Source of the DNA: a virus
IMG/VR virus record: IMGVR_UViG_3300046718_000052
Span: 1-22,121 of that record
Direction: 5' to 3' (one strand)
Length of the DNA: 22,121 bases
Part shown: piece after piece, positions 6,188 to 13,945 of the stretch
Layout: each line of letters begins with the position of its first letter
How positions within the stretch are numbered: the first letter of the stretch is position 1
Made by a program: the position numbers and the translations under genes
Notes under the pieces: model-generated
Database searches by the model: none
What the model was told of the DNA's origin: nothing
Seen by the model: the letters and a program-made list of their open reading frames with translations, nothing else

Positions 6188-7717
6188 ATGCCCATCTCTT
6201 TTAGTCAGATACCGGCAAATTGGCGCATGCCATTGTACTGGGTCGAGTTGGATCCATCGAAAGCCGGACTTGGTACTTTTGCTGGGCGTTCATTGCTTGT
6301 TGGAATTATGAACACCACAGCGGGAGCCGGTAAAGGAACAGCAATACCGGACGTTCCGATTGCCGTTGCATCACAGGCGCAGGCTGATGCGTTGTTCGGT
6401 CAAGGCTCAATGCTCTCTGGAATGTTCAAGGCTTTCTACGCCAACAATTGGGCGAACGAAGTCTGGGCTTTGCCGGTCTCTGAGCCGACTGGTGCTGCTG
6501 CTGCCGGTGCAATTGTAGTAGCGACGGGACCGACAGCCGCTGGAATAATTGATCTTTATATCGCTGGCCGCAACGTTCCGGTCTACGTTGGTGCAACTGA
6601 TACCGTTACACAAATTGGTACGTCAATCGCCGCAGCCATTACCGCAGATCCTAATCTGCCGGTGACTGCTATTGCCACGGCGGGTTCGGTTGCGGTGACT
6701 GCTAAGTTCAAGGGTACTCCTGGCAATGATATCAAACTGAGCGATAGTTATTACGGCACTGTCGGAGGCGAACAGCTTCCGCAGGGTGTGACGATGACTT
6801 ATACACAGCCGACTGGTGGTGTCGGTGATCCGCTCTTTACGACTGCCATTAGTAACCTTGGCGAAACAGAAGTAGATTACGTCTGCATGCCGTTCACTGA
6901 CTCCACGTCAATGCTGGCGTGGGAAACAGAATTCGGTTTTGGTGATACCGGACGTTGGGGATTTATCCGGCAGCACTATGGGCAGATCTTTAATGCCAAG
7001 CGAGGCATCTACTCCGACCTGTTGGCGTTTGGCGACACGCGCAACAGTGCCCAGATGTCTGTGATGGGTATTGAGGTTGGCAGTCCAACGCCAACTTATG
7101 AATGGGCGGCAGCTTACACTGCGAAAGCTGCACGTGCATTGCTCAACGATCCTGCTCGTCCATTGCAGACGTTGTCGTTGGAAAGTTGTCTGCCTGCGCA
7201 AAGTCATTATCGGTTCTTGTTGTCGGAATTGAATGCGCTGGCCTACAGCGGCATCGCGACCCAGCGCACGATGACTACGGTGCCGGTGATCATGCGGGAA
7301 ACTACCACCTACACCAAGAATCTTTATGGCAATACCGACGATGCATATGAATTGGTGACAACTCCAGCAACACTGACCAAGCTGTTGCGCAATCAGCGAC
7401 AGGCGATCACCAGCAAATTCCCGCGTCACAAACTTGCTGATGATGGCACCAGGTTCGGTGCCGGGCAGGCGATCGTAACTCCTAAGATCATCAAGGCGGA
7501 GCTCGTTGCGGAATACCGTATTGATGAGTTCAATGGGTTGGTGGAGAACGGTAAGGCATTCAAGGCCAACTTGATTGTCGAACGTGACCCCAACGATCCA
7601 AACCGCGTTAACGTTCTCTATCCGCCTGACCTGATTAATCAGTTGCGGGTGTTCGCGGTACTTGCTCAGTTCAGGCTGCAGTATGATCGCGGTCTGGATA
7701 CTGTCATCGCAGCGTAA
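6188..7717 (+). CDS. Tail sheath protein, Mu gpL-like
   Basis: A 509-residue protein, close to Mu gpL (about 495), with a strong AAAGGAGG ribosome site 6-7 bases before ATG 6188. The opening ISFSQIP--WRMPLYWVELDPSKAG is the typical Mu-type sheath start. Other landmarks are LVGIMNTTAG, a GQGSMLSGMFKAFYANN segment, a Thr/Ala-rich inserted beta domain (about residues 100-220), WGFIRQHYGQIFNA, and a C-terminal LVERDPNDPNRVNVLYPPDL region leading into a tube-binding strand-helix end. The protein polymerises around the inner tube and contracts on infection. It is followed by the tube gene, as expected for contractile tails. Confidence 0.95.
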   Translation: MPISFSQIPANWRMPLYWVELDPSKAGLGTFAGRSLLVGIMNTTAGAGKGTAIPDVPIAVASQAQADALFGQGSMLSGMFKAFYANNWANEVWALPVSEPTGAAAAGAIVVATGPTAAGIIDLYIAGRNVPVYVGATDTVTQIGTSIAAAITADPNLPVTAIATAGSVAVTAKFKGTPGNDIKLSDSYYGTVGGEQLPQGVTMTYTQPTGGVGDPLFTTAISNLGETEVDYVCMPFTDSTSMLAWETEFGFGDTGRWGFIRQHYGQIFNAKRGIYSDLLAFGDTRNSAQMSVMGIEVGSPTPTYEWAAAYTAKAARALLNDPARPLQTLSLESCLPAQSHYRFLLSELNALAYSGIATQRTMTTVPVIMRETTTYTKNLYGNTDDAYELVTTPATLTKLLRNQRQAITSKFPRHKLADDGTRFGAGQAIVTPKIIKAELVAEYRIDEFNGLVENGKAFKANLIVERDPNDPNRVNVLYPPDLINQLRVFAVLAQFRLQYDRGLDTVIAA

Positions 7718-7748
7718 TTAGGTTCGGCCATAGGAAAGGGTTTAACAC

Positions 7749-8111
7749 ATGGCTCAGAGAATAGCAGGGATTGCCTATCTCAAGGTTGATGGCAATCAGT
7801 ACCCGTTGCGTGGTAACTTTACTATCACGCCATCGGTAATCGAGCGTGCTGGCCTTGCTGGCCAGGATTACATTCATGGCTACAGTGAACTGCCGAGGGT
7901 GCCTTCGATTGAAGGCGATGTCTCGACAGTGCCGGGTCTCTCGATCGAAGATTTCGAGGCTCAGGTTAATGTGACTGTGACTGCAGAGTTGGCTAATAAT
8001 GCCACGTACGTGTTGCGTGAGGGTTGGTGCGTATCGGCCCTTGCTATCAATGCCCGTGACGGCTTAGTCCGGGTGAAGTGGGAAGGTGTTAGCTGCGATG
8101 AGATCCAATAA
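7749..8111 (+). CDS. Tail tube protein, Mu gpM-like
   Basis: A 120-residue protein, matching the size of Mu gpM (118), with AGGAAAGGG upstream of ATG 7749. Recognisable features are the start R-AGIAYLKVDGNQYPLRGNF, a VIERAGLAGQDYIHGYSELP segment and a C-terminal DGLVRVKWEG strand, all characteristic of the Mu-type tail tube family. The protein forms hexameric rings inside the sheath through which DNA passes. Its stop TAA shares a base with the ATG of the chaperone gene, so the two are probably coupled. Confidence 0.93.
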   Translation: MAQRIAGIAYLKVDGNQYPLRGNFTITPSVIERAGLAGQDYIHGYSELPRVPSIEGDVSTVPGLSIEDFEAQVNVTVTAELANNATYVLREGWCVSALAINARDGLVRVKWEGVSCDEIQ

Positions 8112-8470
8112 TGGTTGATGAGCCGGAAGTAACAGCAGCAGAGACAGACCCTAAAAAAGTCAATGGTACAGAAGTCTCTACTGACTTAGTGATACCGCTG
8201 CGCAAGAAGGTCATTGCGCATGGTGAAGAAATTCAGGAGTTGAAGTTTCGTGAACCAACTGCTGGGGATATTGAAATCTGTGGCACGCCAGTTATGATTG
8301 ATTTTATGTCTGGTGAGCAGCCGAAGATGACATTCGAGACCAAAGCGATGTTTGCTATGATGTCTCGGTTGGCTGGAGTGCCGCCGTCTACGATCAAATC
8401 ATTGCATCCAAAGGACTGGGGATACGCAGCCCTTGCTCTCGCTCATCGTTTTTTTATTCCAGAGATGTAG
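8111..8470 (+). CDS. Tail assembly chaperone, Mu gp41-like (zero-frame product)
   Basis: A 119-residue protein beginning at ATG 8111. The core reads I-LRKKVIAHGEEIQELKFREPTAGDIE, which is the characteristic strand and REPTAGD motif of the Mu gp41 / E-family chaperones. A hydrophobic helix (FAMMSRLAGVPPSTIKSL) and DWGYAALALAHRFF follow. The gene ends shortly after a run of seven Ts that allows a -1 ribosomal shift into the downstream frame, giving a long form. The short and long forms would coat the tape measure protein and recruit tube subunits. It lies between tube and tape measure genes, the standard position. Confidence 0.9.
   Translation: MVDEPEVTAAETDPKKVNGTEVSTDLVIPLRKKVIAHGEEIQELKFREPTAGDIEICGTPVMIDFMSGEQPKMTFETKAMFAMMSRLAGVPPSTIKSLHPKDWGYAALALAHRFFIPEM
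8449..8455 (+). promoter_or_regulatory. Programmed -1 ribosomal frameshift site T-TTT-TTT
   Basis: Seven consecutive Ts lie so that the zero-frame codons are TTT (8450-8452) and TTT (8453-8455), preceded by T: a perfect X-XXY-YYZ slippery heptamer. After slipping back one base the frame continues TAT TCC AGA and stays open to TGA 8626-8628, passing the zero-frame stop at 8468. A possible 6-bp stem TCCAGA (8458-8463) / TCTGGA (8484-8489) starts only 2 bases downstream, so its role is doubtful. Frameshifting between tail chaperone frames is a conserved property of long-tailed phages. Confidence 0.88.
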
Positions 8471-8628
8471 AGGGAGGTTTTATTCTGGATTGTTATCGGC
8501 TGGCAAAATACTATGGGCGCAACCCGCGTGAGTTTCTTGATATGCCGTTCTCAGAAATAGAGCGGCATATTAACTGGACAACCAAGCTAGAAGAGATACT
8601 TCGGCCGGTGGACCCTAGCGATGGCTGA
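8455..8628 (+). CDS. Tail assembly chaperone C-terminal extension (frameshift product)
   Basis: This frame has no start codon with a ribosome site and is reached by the -1 shift at 8449-8455. It adds 57 residues to the first 115 of the zero-frame protein, giving a fusion of about 172 residues. The extension begins YSRDVEGGFILDCYRLAKYY and continues GRNPREFLDMPFSEIERHINW, with a helical, charged pattern typical of the T part of G-T style chaperones and of Mu gp41-42 fusions. The Y--NP-EFLDMP-SEI segment is characteristic of this domain. The frame ends 8 bases inside the first tape measure gene, so the end of chaperone synthesis and the start of tape measure synthesis are probably linked. Confidence 0.87.
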   Translation, partial: YSRDVEGGFILDCYRLAKYYGRNPREFLDMPFSEIERHINWTTKLEEILRPVDPSDG

Positions 8629-10624
8629 TAATGATTTTGATTCTGATGCGATGCTGGCCTTTTTTGGTCAGATGGGGAAAGGTATTGATGAGTTAAAGAC
8701 CAAGGTCACCAACCTAAATCAGGCTGGTGATGCTATGAAGAAGATGACGCATGAGACCGAGCGTTTCGGTCAAGCCGTCAACCGGCAAGTCACCGGCTCT
8801 CTTCGTGGCATGGAGACTTCTTTTGTTGGCGTGATTGGTGGTGTTAGCAGCATTGCGTTAGGAATGTTTGGTGTTGCTAAAGCCCTAGACAGTTTTGCCA
8901 TCAGCCAATTGCGTTCTAGAAATTTTGGGATAGACACCGGGTTCACTCATGGTGTTAAAAATTTGCGGATCCAATTGTCAGCAGCAGGAATTGCAGCAGA
9001 CGAGGCGTCACAGGGTATAGCTAATATTGGCGGCAAGCTTCAGGAGGTGTTAGCTCTTCAAGAGACCTCACCTTTCTATAAAGCATTGCAAGCTAGCAAT
9101 CCGTTGATGGCGGAGAATGTTCGTCATCTGGTAAATGCGGGCAAGCAGCAAGAGGCTTTGAATTATCTCCAAGAGATGTTCAATAAAGGTGGCGAGCGGT
9201 TCAAGGCTTGGCTCCCAACTGTTACGGGTATGTCCAGGTCTATGTGGGAAGCGCAAGCGAATGGAATGAAAGGATTGATTGAGGGGTGGCATTTTAGTAA
9301 GGATGAAGCTTTAGCATATCAAAAGTCAATGGTTAATCTCGGTACGATTTTTGATGGCGTCTGGACATCAATGACATATACGATGCTTGGCGGTATTAAT
9401 AAAATAATTTTAGGCGAAGGTAGTATGGATGATTTAAATAAAAAAGCCGAGAAGCTCACTGTTGATTTTAAGAAATTCTTCGATACGAATGTCATACCAA
9501 CTCTGAAGACCACTCTTCAGGAAGCCAAGGCTATTTTTAATTTTATAGAAAGCATGGCTCCAGATGCACCTGAGCAACCAGGAGATAAGGAACGGACTGA
9601 GAGTGCGAATGAGTGGTATGACTGGTTATTTGGAACTGGTCCTGGTGCTGGAAGAGAAAAAGGTAATCTCGCTGCTGACGCTGGACTTAATGATATCGGT
9701 AGCAATCCAATTGAATTGAGCAAGGATGCCAATAGCTCAATTCGTGATATGCGGGATATTCTGAAAAAGTGGGAGCTTGATCAAGGTGGCTTTGGTGGAG
9801 GCAAGGTTAATCTTGGTGGTGGAATAGCTGCAGCGAACGGTGGCGGCACTGGCGCAGGTCAGGGTGGTTGGAGTGCTGGTGGTAGTCCCGAAGCCAATCA
9901 AGGCGGTCCAGTCGGATTAAGTGATCAGTCAGGACGTAAGATTGATCCGGAGACGATGCGGCAGGCGGAAATCCTTGGACGTGCCGGAAATGTGTTAGGG
10001 TTGGAGAAATTATTTAGTCAAAAAGGTTATCGCATGAGTGGGCCAGCTTGCGGGATGGTCGCCACTCAGTACGTTAAATCTGCTGGTTTCCAGCCGCCAA
10101 CGGGTTCAGCGATTGCTACGTCATGGCATAAATGGGGTGAGAAGATGGACCCCAATGCTATTAACGATCCTGAGCATCCATTTGGTAGTATGGTTGGTAC
10201 TTATTGGCATCGTCGTTATGGGGGTAACAGGGGAGAGATACTGAAGCCAGGTCAGACTGGCGGGCATGTTATGACTATCGTTCCTGGCTCTTATAATCCA
10301 AAAACAGGAACGGTTGACGTTGTTGATCAGTATGGATACTCGCATGGCAAGCGTGATATTAAAGATCTGGATTTACGATATGCTGGAGCCGCTGCAGTAG
10401 CTGCCGCCAAGGCTCGAGCCGCTGGCGGAACAACAGATAGAGGTCCGCTTGATAAAGCTATTGCTACGCCAGTTGCACCAAAGGCAATTTCTGATTTGCT
10501 TATCAATTTTAAGAACGTGCCGGAAGGTGTGAAGACCGATGCTTCTGCGACCGGCAACGCTTTCAGCGGTGTTAAGATGAGCAGAGAAAATCAATACAAG
10601 TTCGGTGAAGCCGATGCCCGGTGA
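8621..10624 (+). CDS. Tape-measure-like protein 1 with cysteine-peptidase-like C-terminus
   Basis: A 667-residue protein starting at ATG 8621, in the tape measure position after the chaperone. Residues 1-60 are helical (DFDSDAMLAFFGQMGK). Residues about 65-92 are hydrophobic and Gly-rich and could span a membrane. Residues about 95-330 contain long helices including NLRIQLSAAGIAADEASQGI, LALQETSPFYKALQASNP and GGERFKAWLPTVT. A Gly-rich linker (about 385-440) leads to a domain with GPACGMVATQYVKSAGF (Cys477), GHVMTIV (His549) and VVDQYG (Asp569), an order like C39/papain-type peptidases or amidases. It may cleave peptidoglycan cross-links during DNA entry; this is inference. The N-terminal 330-400 residues are paralogous to the next gene, which overlaps its end by 11 bases. 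Confidence 0.82.
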   Translation: MADNDFDSDAMLAFFGQMGKGIDELKTKVTNLNQAGDAMKKMTHETERFGQAVNRQVTGSLRGMETSFVGVIGGVSSIALGMFGVAKALDSFAISQLRSRNFGIDTGFTHGVKNLRIQLSAAGIAADEASQGIANIGGKLQEVLALQETSPFYKALQASNPLMAENVRHLVNAGKQQEALNYLQEMFNKGGERFKAWLPTVTGMSRSMWEAQANGMKGLIEGWHFSKDEALAYQKSMVNLGTIFDGVWTSMTYTMLGGINKIILGEGSMDDLNKKAEKLTVDFKKFFDTNVIPTLKTTLQEAKAIFNFIESMAPDAPEQPGDKERTESANEWYDWLFGTGPGAGREKGNLAADAGLNDIGSNPIELSKDANSSIRDMRDILKKWELDQGGFGGGKVNLGGGIAAANGGGTGAGQGGWSAGGSPEANQGGPVGLSDQSGRKIDPETMRQAEILGRAGNVLGLEKLFSQKGYRMSGPACGMVATQYVKSAGFQPPTGSAIATSWHKWGEKMDPNAINDPEHPFGSMVGTYWHRRYGGNRGEILKPGQTGGHVMTIVPGSYNPKTGTVDVVDQYGYSHGKRDIKDLDLRYAGAAAVAAAKARAAGGTTDRGPLDKAIATPVAPKAISDLLINFKNVPEGVKTDASATGNAFSGVKMSRENQYKFGEADAR

Positions 10625-12860
10625 TTTTGACTCTGATGCCATGCTGGCCTTCATCGGCCAGATGGGTAAAGAGGTTGATAATTTAAAAACCAAGATCGCT
10701 GGTCTCAATGAGGCTGGCGGTAAAGGCATGGGCAACCTTGCCAACGAGACCGAGCGGTTCGGCAAGGTCATTCAGCGTTATACCGCAGGTCCTGTCAAGG
10801 CGATGGATGCGGCGGTTGCTGGATTAACCAAGACCTTAGTCGGTGCTGGTGGACTGGCTCTTGGTCTGGCGGGTGTAGCTAAGGCTTTTGATACCTTTGC
10901 TGTTGGTGAATTGAAGATAAAGAATTTTGCCACCAATACAGGATTTTCCGTAGACAGTATTAAAAATCTTAGGGTGCAATTGGCTGCGGCTGGCATTGAT
11001 GCGGGTGCAGCATCACAGGGCATAGCGGGTATCGGTGCTAAGCTCCAAGATGTTTTGGCGCTGCAAGAGACATCCTCATTTTATAAATCGCTGCAGGCAA
11101 GCAGCCCAGCACTGGCTGAACAAATCCGGCATCTTATGAATGCTGGTAAGCAACAAGAAGCATTGAATGTTTTGCAAGAGGCTTATAACCATGGAGGCGA
11201 AAGATTTAAGGCTTGGTTGCCAACTGTTACTACTTATTCCAGGGCTGCTTTTGAAGCAGGCATAGTTGGAATTAAAGGTTTGATTGAGCCGTGGAAATTT
11301 AATGACGAGGAAGCCAGAAATTATCATAAGACGATGACTAATTTAGGAACTGTTACGGATGGTGTTTGGACCAGTATGACGTACACTATGATCGCAAGTA
11401 TTAATAAGATGATCGGCGCTGAAGGGATGGAGAAGCTTAATCAAAAGGCGCATGATTTTGCGGATGGATTTAAGGGATTTTTCGCTACTTACGTATCACC
11501 AACGCTTTCGACGACTAAGGAAGAATTTGGTTGGGTAGTAGATGCGCTTGCAAAGGTTGACGAATACATTACAAAATTAACTGGTGGCGATACCAAAGAA
11601 GGTGAAACACCAAGCGGTGATTCAACAGGTCGTCTTGCGAAATTTTTAAGAGAAGATATTTGGAAGCGTAGGCCAGCAGACGCTCCACCGCCACCGAGTA
11701 TTGGTGATGATATTAGCGGTGCTTGGAATTGGTTGAAGAAGAATATGAGCTTCACTTCAGAAGCGCATGCTGATACGCTTCCCCTTGGTACTATGCCGAT
11801 GGCAGGTACCGCAAAGGATGTTGCCGAGGTTGATAAGGACTCCAACAAATTACTAGGCGACATGCGCGACACGCTGCAGAAATGGGATCAGTTGCGGGAG
11901 GGTGTTACGGCGGGCGGCGGTGGTACTCAAATGGCTAGCCTTGGTCCCGGTGGTGGTGCATTGGGTGCAACGGGTGACAATCCCGCTGGCGGTGGCGGAC
12001 GTGGCGCTAGTCGCGGCGGTAATACTAGTACGGGCGGTCCGCCAGGAGCCGAGGGTCCAGTCTCAACTGAAGATCCAGGAGCAGGCTTGCAAGGTTCGGA
12101 TTATCTAGCGGCGCGACGCGCTTCGCAGATGAAGGAGATTGAAAACAATCCGCAATTGAAGTTGGCAATTGCGGCGATGGTAACAAAGGAGCATGAGAGC
12201 GATCCTGTTGCTGTCATGGAAAGCTTGGCTAATCGTACTGACTACGTTAATTCAGAACGGGCCAAGCAGGGACTTCCTCCGGTATCGTTGCAGCAGATGT
12301 TGATGGGTAAACCCGGTGGCAAAAGTTTCTATGGGCCAATTAGGAGTGGTCAGTTGCCTGGAGCAATGGCTGCTCTGCAAAATGATCCAAAGCGATTACA
12401 GAGAATTTATGACGCGATGGGTCAGGTTTATGCAGGTAGCAACGTACTTCAGGGTGCGACAGATCAGGGCAGTGGTAACGATCCTAACGTGGCTTGGGGA
12501 GGCGGCAAGGTTGTACGTCATGGTGAGACCTACAATGACTTTGGTGGTGGTCCTGGTGGTCATGAAGGTGCGCGACGTTATCGTGAAGCGTTGCAAAAAG
12601 GTGTTCGTGAAGGTAAGGGCTTTCCTATTGCTGGGCAGCCAAATCGAGGCGCAGCGATTGATGCAGCTTTGCGTAATTATTATGGTGCCGGTGGGGCTAC
12701 TGGCACTGCACGAGTAGATGTGGATTTCGGTGATCAAGCAGCGAAGAAGCCCTTGATGAGTGGTGCCTCACCATTTATTCCAACCCATGTTCATCGTGCA
12801 CCACAGGCTCCACTCGCTGGCGGCAGTGCCTCTTCTTATACGCAATATGCTTTTGAATAG
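10614..12860 (+). CDS. Tape-measure-like protein 2 with cell-wall-hydrolase-like C-terminus
   Basis: ATG 10614 gives 748 residues and an N-terminus (MPGDFDSDAMLAFIGQMGK) that aligns with the start of tape-measure-like protein 1; a GTG at 10605 is less likely. Blocks shared almost exactly with the first paralogue include AAGID/A--ASQGI, LALQETS-FYK-LQAS, NAGKQQEALN, GGERFKAWLPTVT and DGVWTSMTYTM. A hydrophobic Gly-rich segment lies near residues 72-95. After a Pro/Gly/Ser-rich linker (about 420-495) a helical domain carries MVTKEHESDPVAVMESLANR (Glu526, Glu528) and RIYDAMGQVYAG, resembling SleB-type or lysozyme-like cell-wall hydrolases. That match is approximate. The second copy, starting 11 bases before the end of the first, could assemble with it in a mixed tape measure or act at another stage of entry. 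Confidence 0.82.
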   Translation: MPGDFDSDAMLAFIGQMGKEVDNLKTKIAGLNEAGGKGMGNLANETERFGKVIQRYTAGPVKAMDAAVAGLTKTLVGAGGLALGLAGVAKAFDTFAVGELKIKNFATNTGFSVDSIKNLRVQLAAAGIDAGAASQGIAGIGAKLQDVLALQETSSFYKSLQASSPALAEQIRHLMNAGKQQEALNVLQEAYNHGGERFKAWLPTVTTYSRAAFEAGIVGIKGLIEPWKFNDEEARNYHKTMTNLGTVTDGVWTSMTYTMIASINKMIGAEGMEKLNQKAHDFADGFKGFFATYVSPTLSTTKEEFGWVVDALAKVDEYITKLTGGDTKEGETPSGDSTGRLAKFLREDIWKRRPADAPPPPSIGDDISGAWNWLKKNMSFTSEAHADTLPLGTMPMAGTAKDVAEVDKDSNKLLGDMRDTLQKWDQLREGVTAGGGGTQMASLGPGGGALGATGDNPAGGGGRGASRGGNTSTGGPPGAEGPVSTEDPGAGLQGSDYLAARRASQMKEIENNPQLKLAIAAMVTKEHESDPVAVMESLANRTDYVNSERAKQGLPPVSLQQMLMGKPGGKSFYGPIRSGQLPGAMAALQNDPKRLQRIYDAMGQVYAGSNVLQGATDQGSGNDPNVAWGGGKVVRHGETYNDFGGGPGGHEGARRYREALQKGVREGKGFPIAGQPNRGAAIDAALRNYYGAGGATGTARVDVDFGDQAAKKPLMSGASPFIPTHVHRAPQAPLAGGSASSYTQYAFE

Positions 12861-12862
12861 TC

Positions 12863-13945
12863 ATGGCGAAGATAACAGAGACTGCAGTCTTAACTGTTAA
12901 AGGTAGGGACTATAAGGATTGGGAGAGCGTTTCAGTCAAGCATCAGTTGCGGGAAATGCCTGCGATGTCTTGCCGGTTTACTTGCAGCGAAGGTTCGCCT
13001 TTAGCTAAATTGCTCTCTATGATGCAGATCATGCCTGGTGATCCTTGTACGGTTACGCTTGCGGGAATTCTGGCTTTTACTGGTAAGGTGACTACGCGGC
13101 AGGTCGTAGTAGATGCGCGAAGGCATCACATTGAAATCCAATGCGCTAACAATGTTCCATTGGCAACATCGAGTGTTATTTCAAAGACTGGAGAATGGAA
13201 AGACAAAACACCAGAGCAGATTATTCGTGATGTGTTGAAGCCGCTTAAGATAAATTTGAAGATCGAGGGAGGCTCGTTACCCAACTTTAAGATACCACGT
13301 TATTCTGCTACTCCAGGTGAGTCGGTACACGATTTCATTGATACGTTGACGCGGCATCTTGGTAAGGCTGGCAGCAAGATTGGTATTGCACATGCTGGTA
13401 ATCCGCAAGGTGATTTTTGTATTCTTGTTGATGGACTTGGCGGTGGTGATACGCTGACCGAAGGCAAGAATATGCTGGAGGGTCGTGAAGTTATTTACGA
13501 TCCTAATCAAGCGGGCGGAGTGCCGTCACCTAATCAAGGTCCTGGTGATAATCAGAATTGGGGTGCAAAGGTATCGCATACTCCGTTTGAAAATAAAGGC
13601 TTCTTAACATATGGTGCCAAGATCATTCCTGGTGTTGTCGTTCCTGAAATTCCTTTCATGGGCAAGGAGCTTCATGAGGGACGCGCTACATCGGAAAGCA
13701 ATTGGATGATGGAAGCTTACGTTACGGTCTATGGGACGGTGCATGGCTGGCTGAAACCGTCAGGTGGATTGTGGGAACGTGGGAAGGAAGTAACGGTGAA
13801 TTCTCCGATGCTGGTGATGAATGGTATTCCGTTAATTCTAAAGAGTGTCACTTTCAGCCAGGATAATTCAACTGGTACTCGTAGTGTGCTTGAATTAGTG
13901 AACACCAAGGCTCTAGGGGAGGGCGTGCCAACGCCAAGCCAATGA
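12863..13945 (+). CDS. Baseplate hub protein, Mu gpP (gp44)-like
   Basis: A 360-residue protein beginning 2 bases after the tape measure stop. Landmarks are the opening TVKGRDYKDWESVSVKHQL, a MPGDPCTVTLAG-L-FTGKV strand pair, a long T-EQIIRDVLKPLKI helix, the GESVHDFIDTLTRHLG segment and the C-terminal GWLKPSGGLWERGKEVTVNS with VTFSQDNSTGT. These fit the gpP / gpD / T4 gp27 hub family, which forms the trimeric or hexameric ring carrying the spike. Length is close to Mu gpP (379). It overlaps the spike gene by ATGA, so hub and spike synthesis are probably coupled. Confidence 0.88.
   Translation: MAKITETAVLTVKGRDYKDWESVSVKHQLREMPAMSCRFTCSEGSPLAKLLSMMQIMPGDPCTVTLAGILAFTGKVTTRQVVVDARRHHIEIQCANNVPLATSSVISKTGEWKDKTPEQIIRDVLKPLKINLKIEGGSLPNFKIPRYSATPGESVHDFIDTLTRHLGKAGSKIGIAHAGNPQGDFCILVDGLGGGDTLTEGKNMLEGREVIYDPNQAGGVPSPNQGPGDNQNWGAKVSHTPFENKGFLTYGAKIIPGVVVPEIPFMGKELHEGRATSESNWMMEAYVTVYGTVHGWLKPSGGLWERGKEVTVNSPMLVMNGIPLILKSVTFSQDNSTGTRSVLELVNTKALGEGVPTPSQ

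Noticed and set aside
6908-7429. 173-codon minus-strand frame opposite the sheath gene
   Set aside because: The sheath gene is certain and the antisense product shows no domain or start signal.
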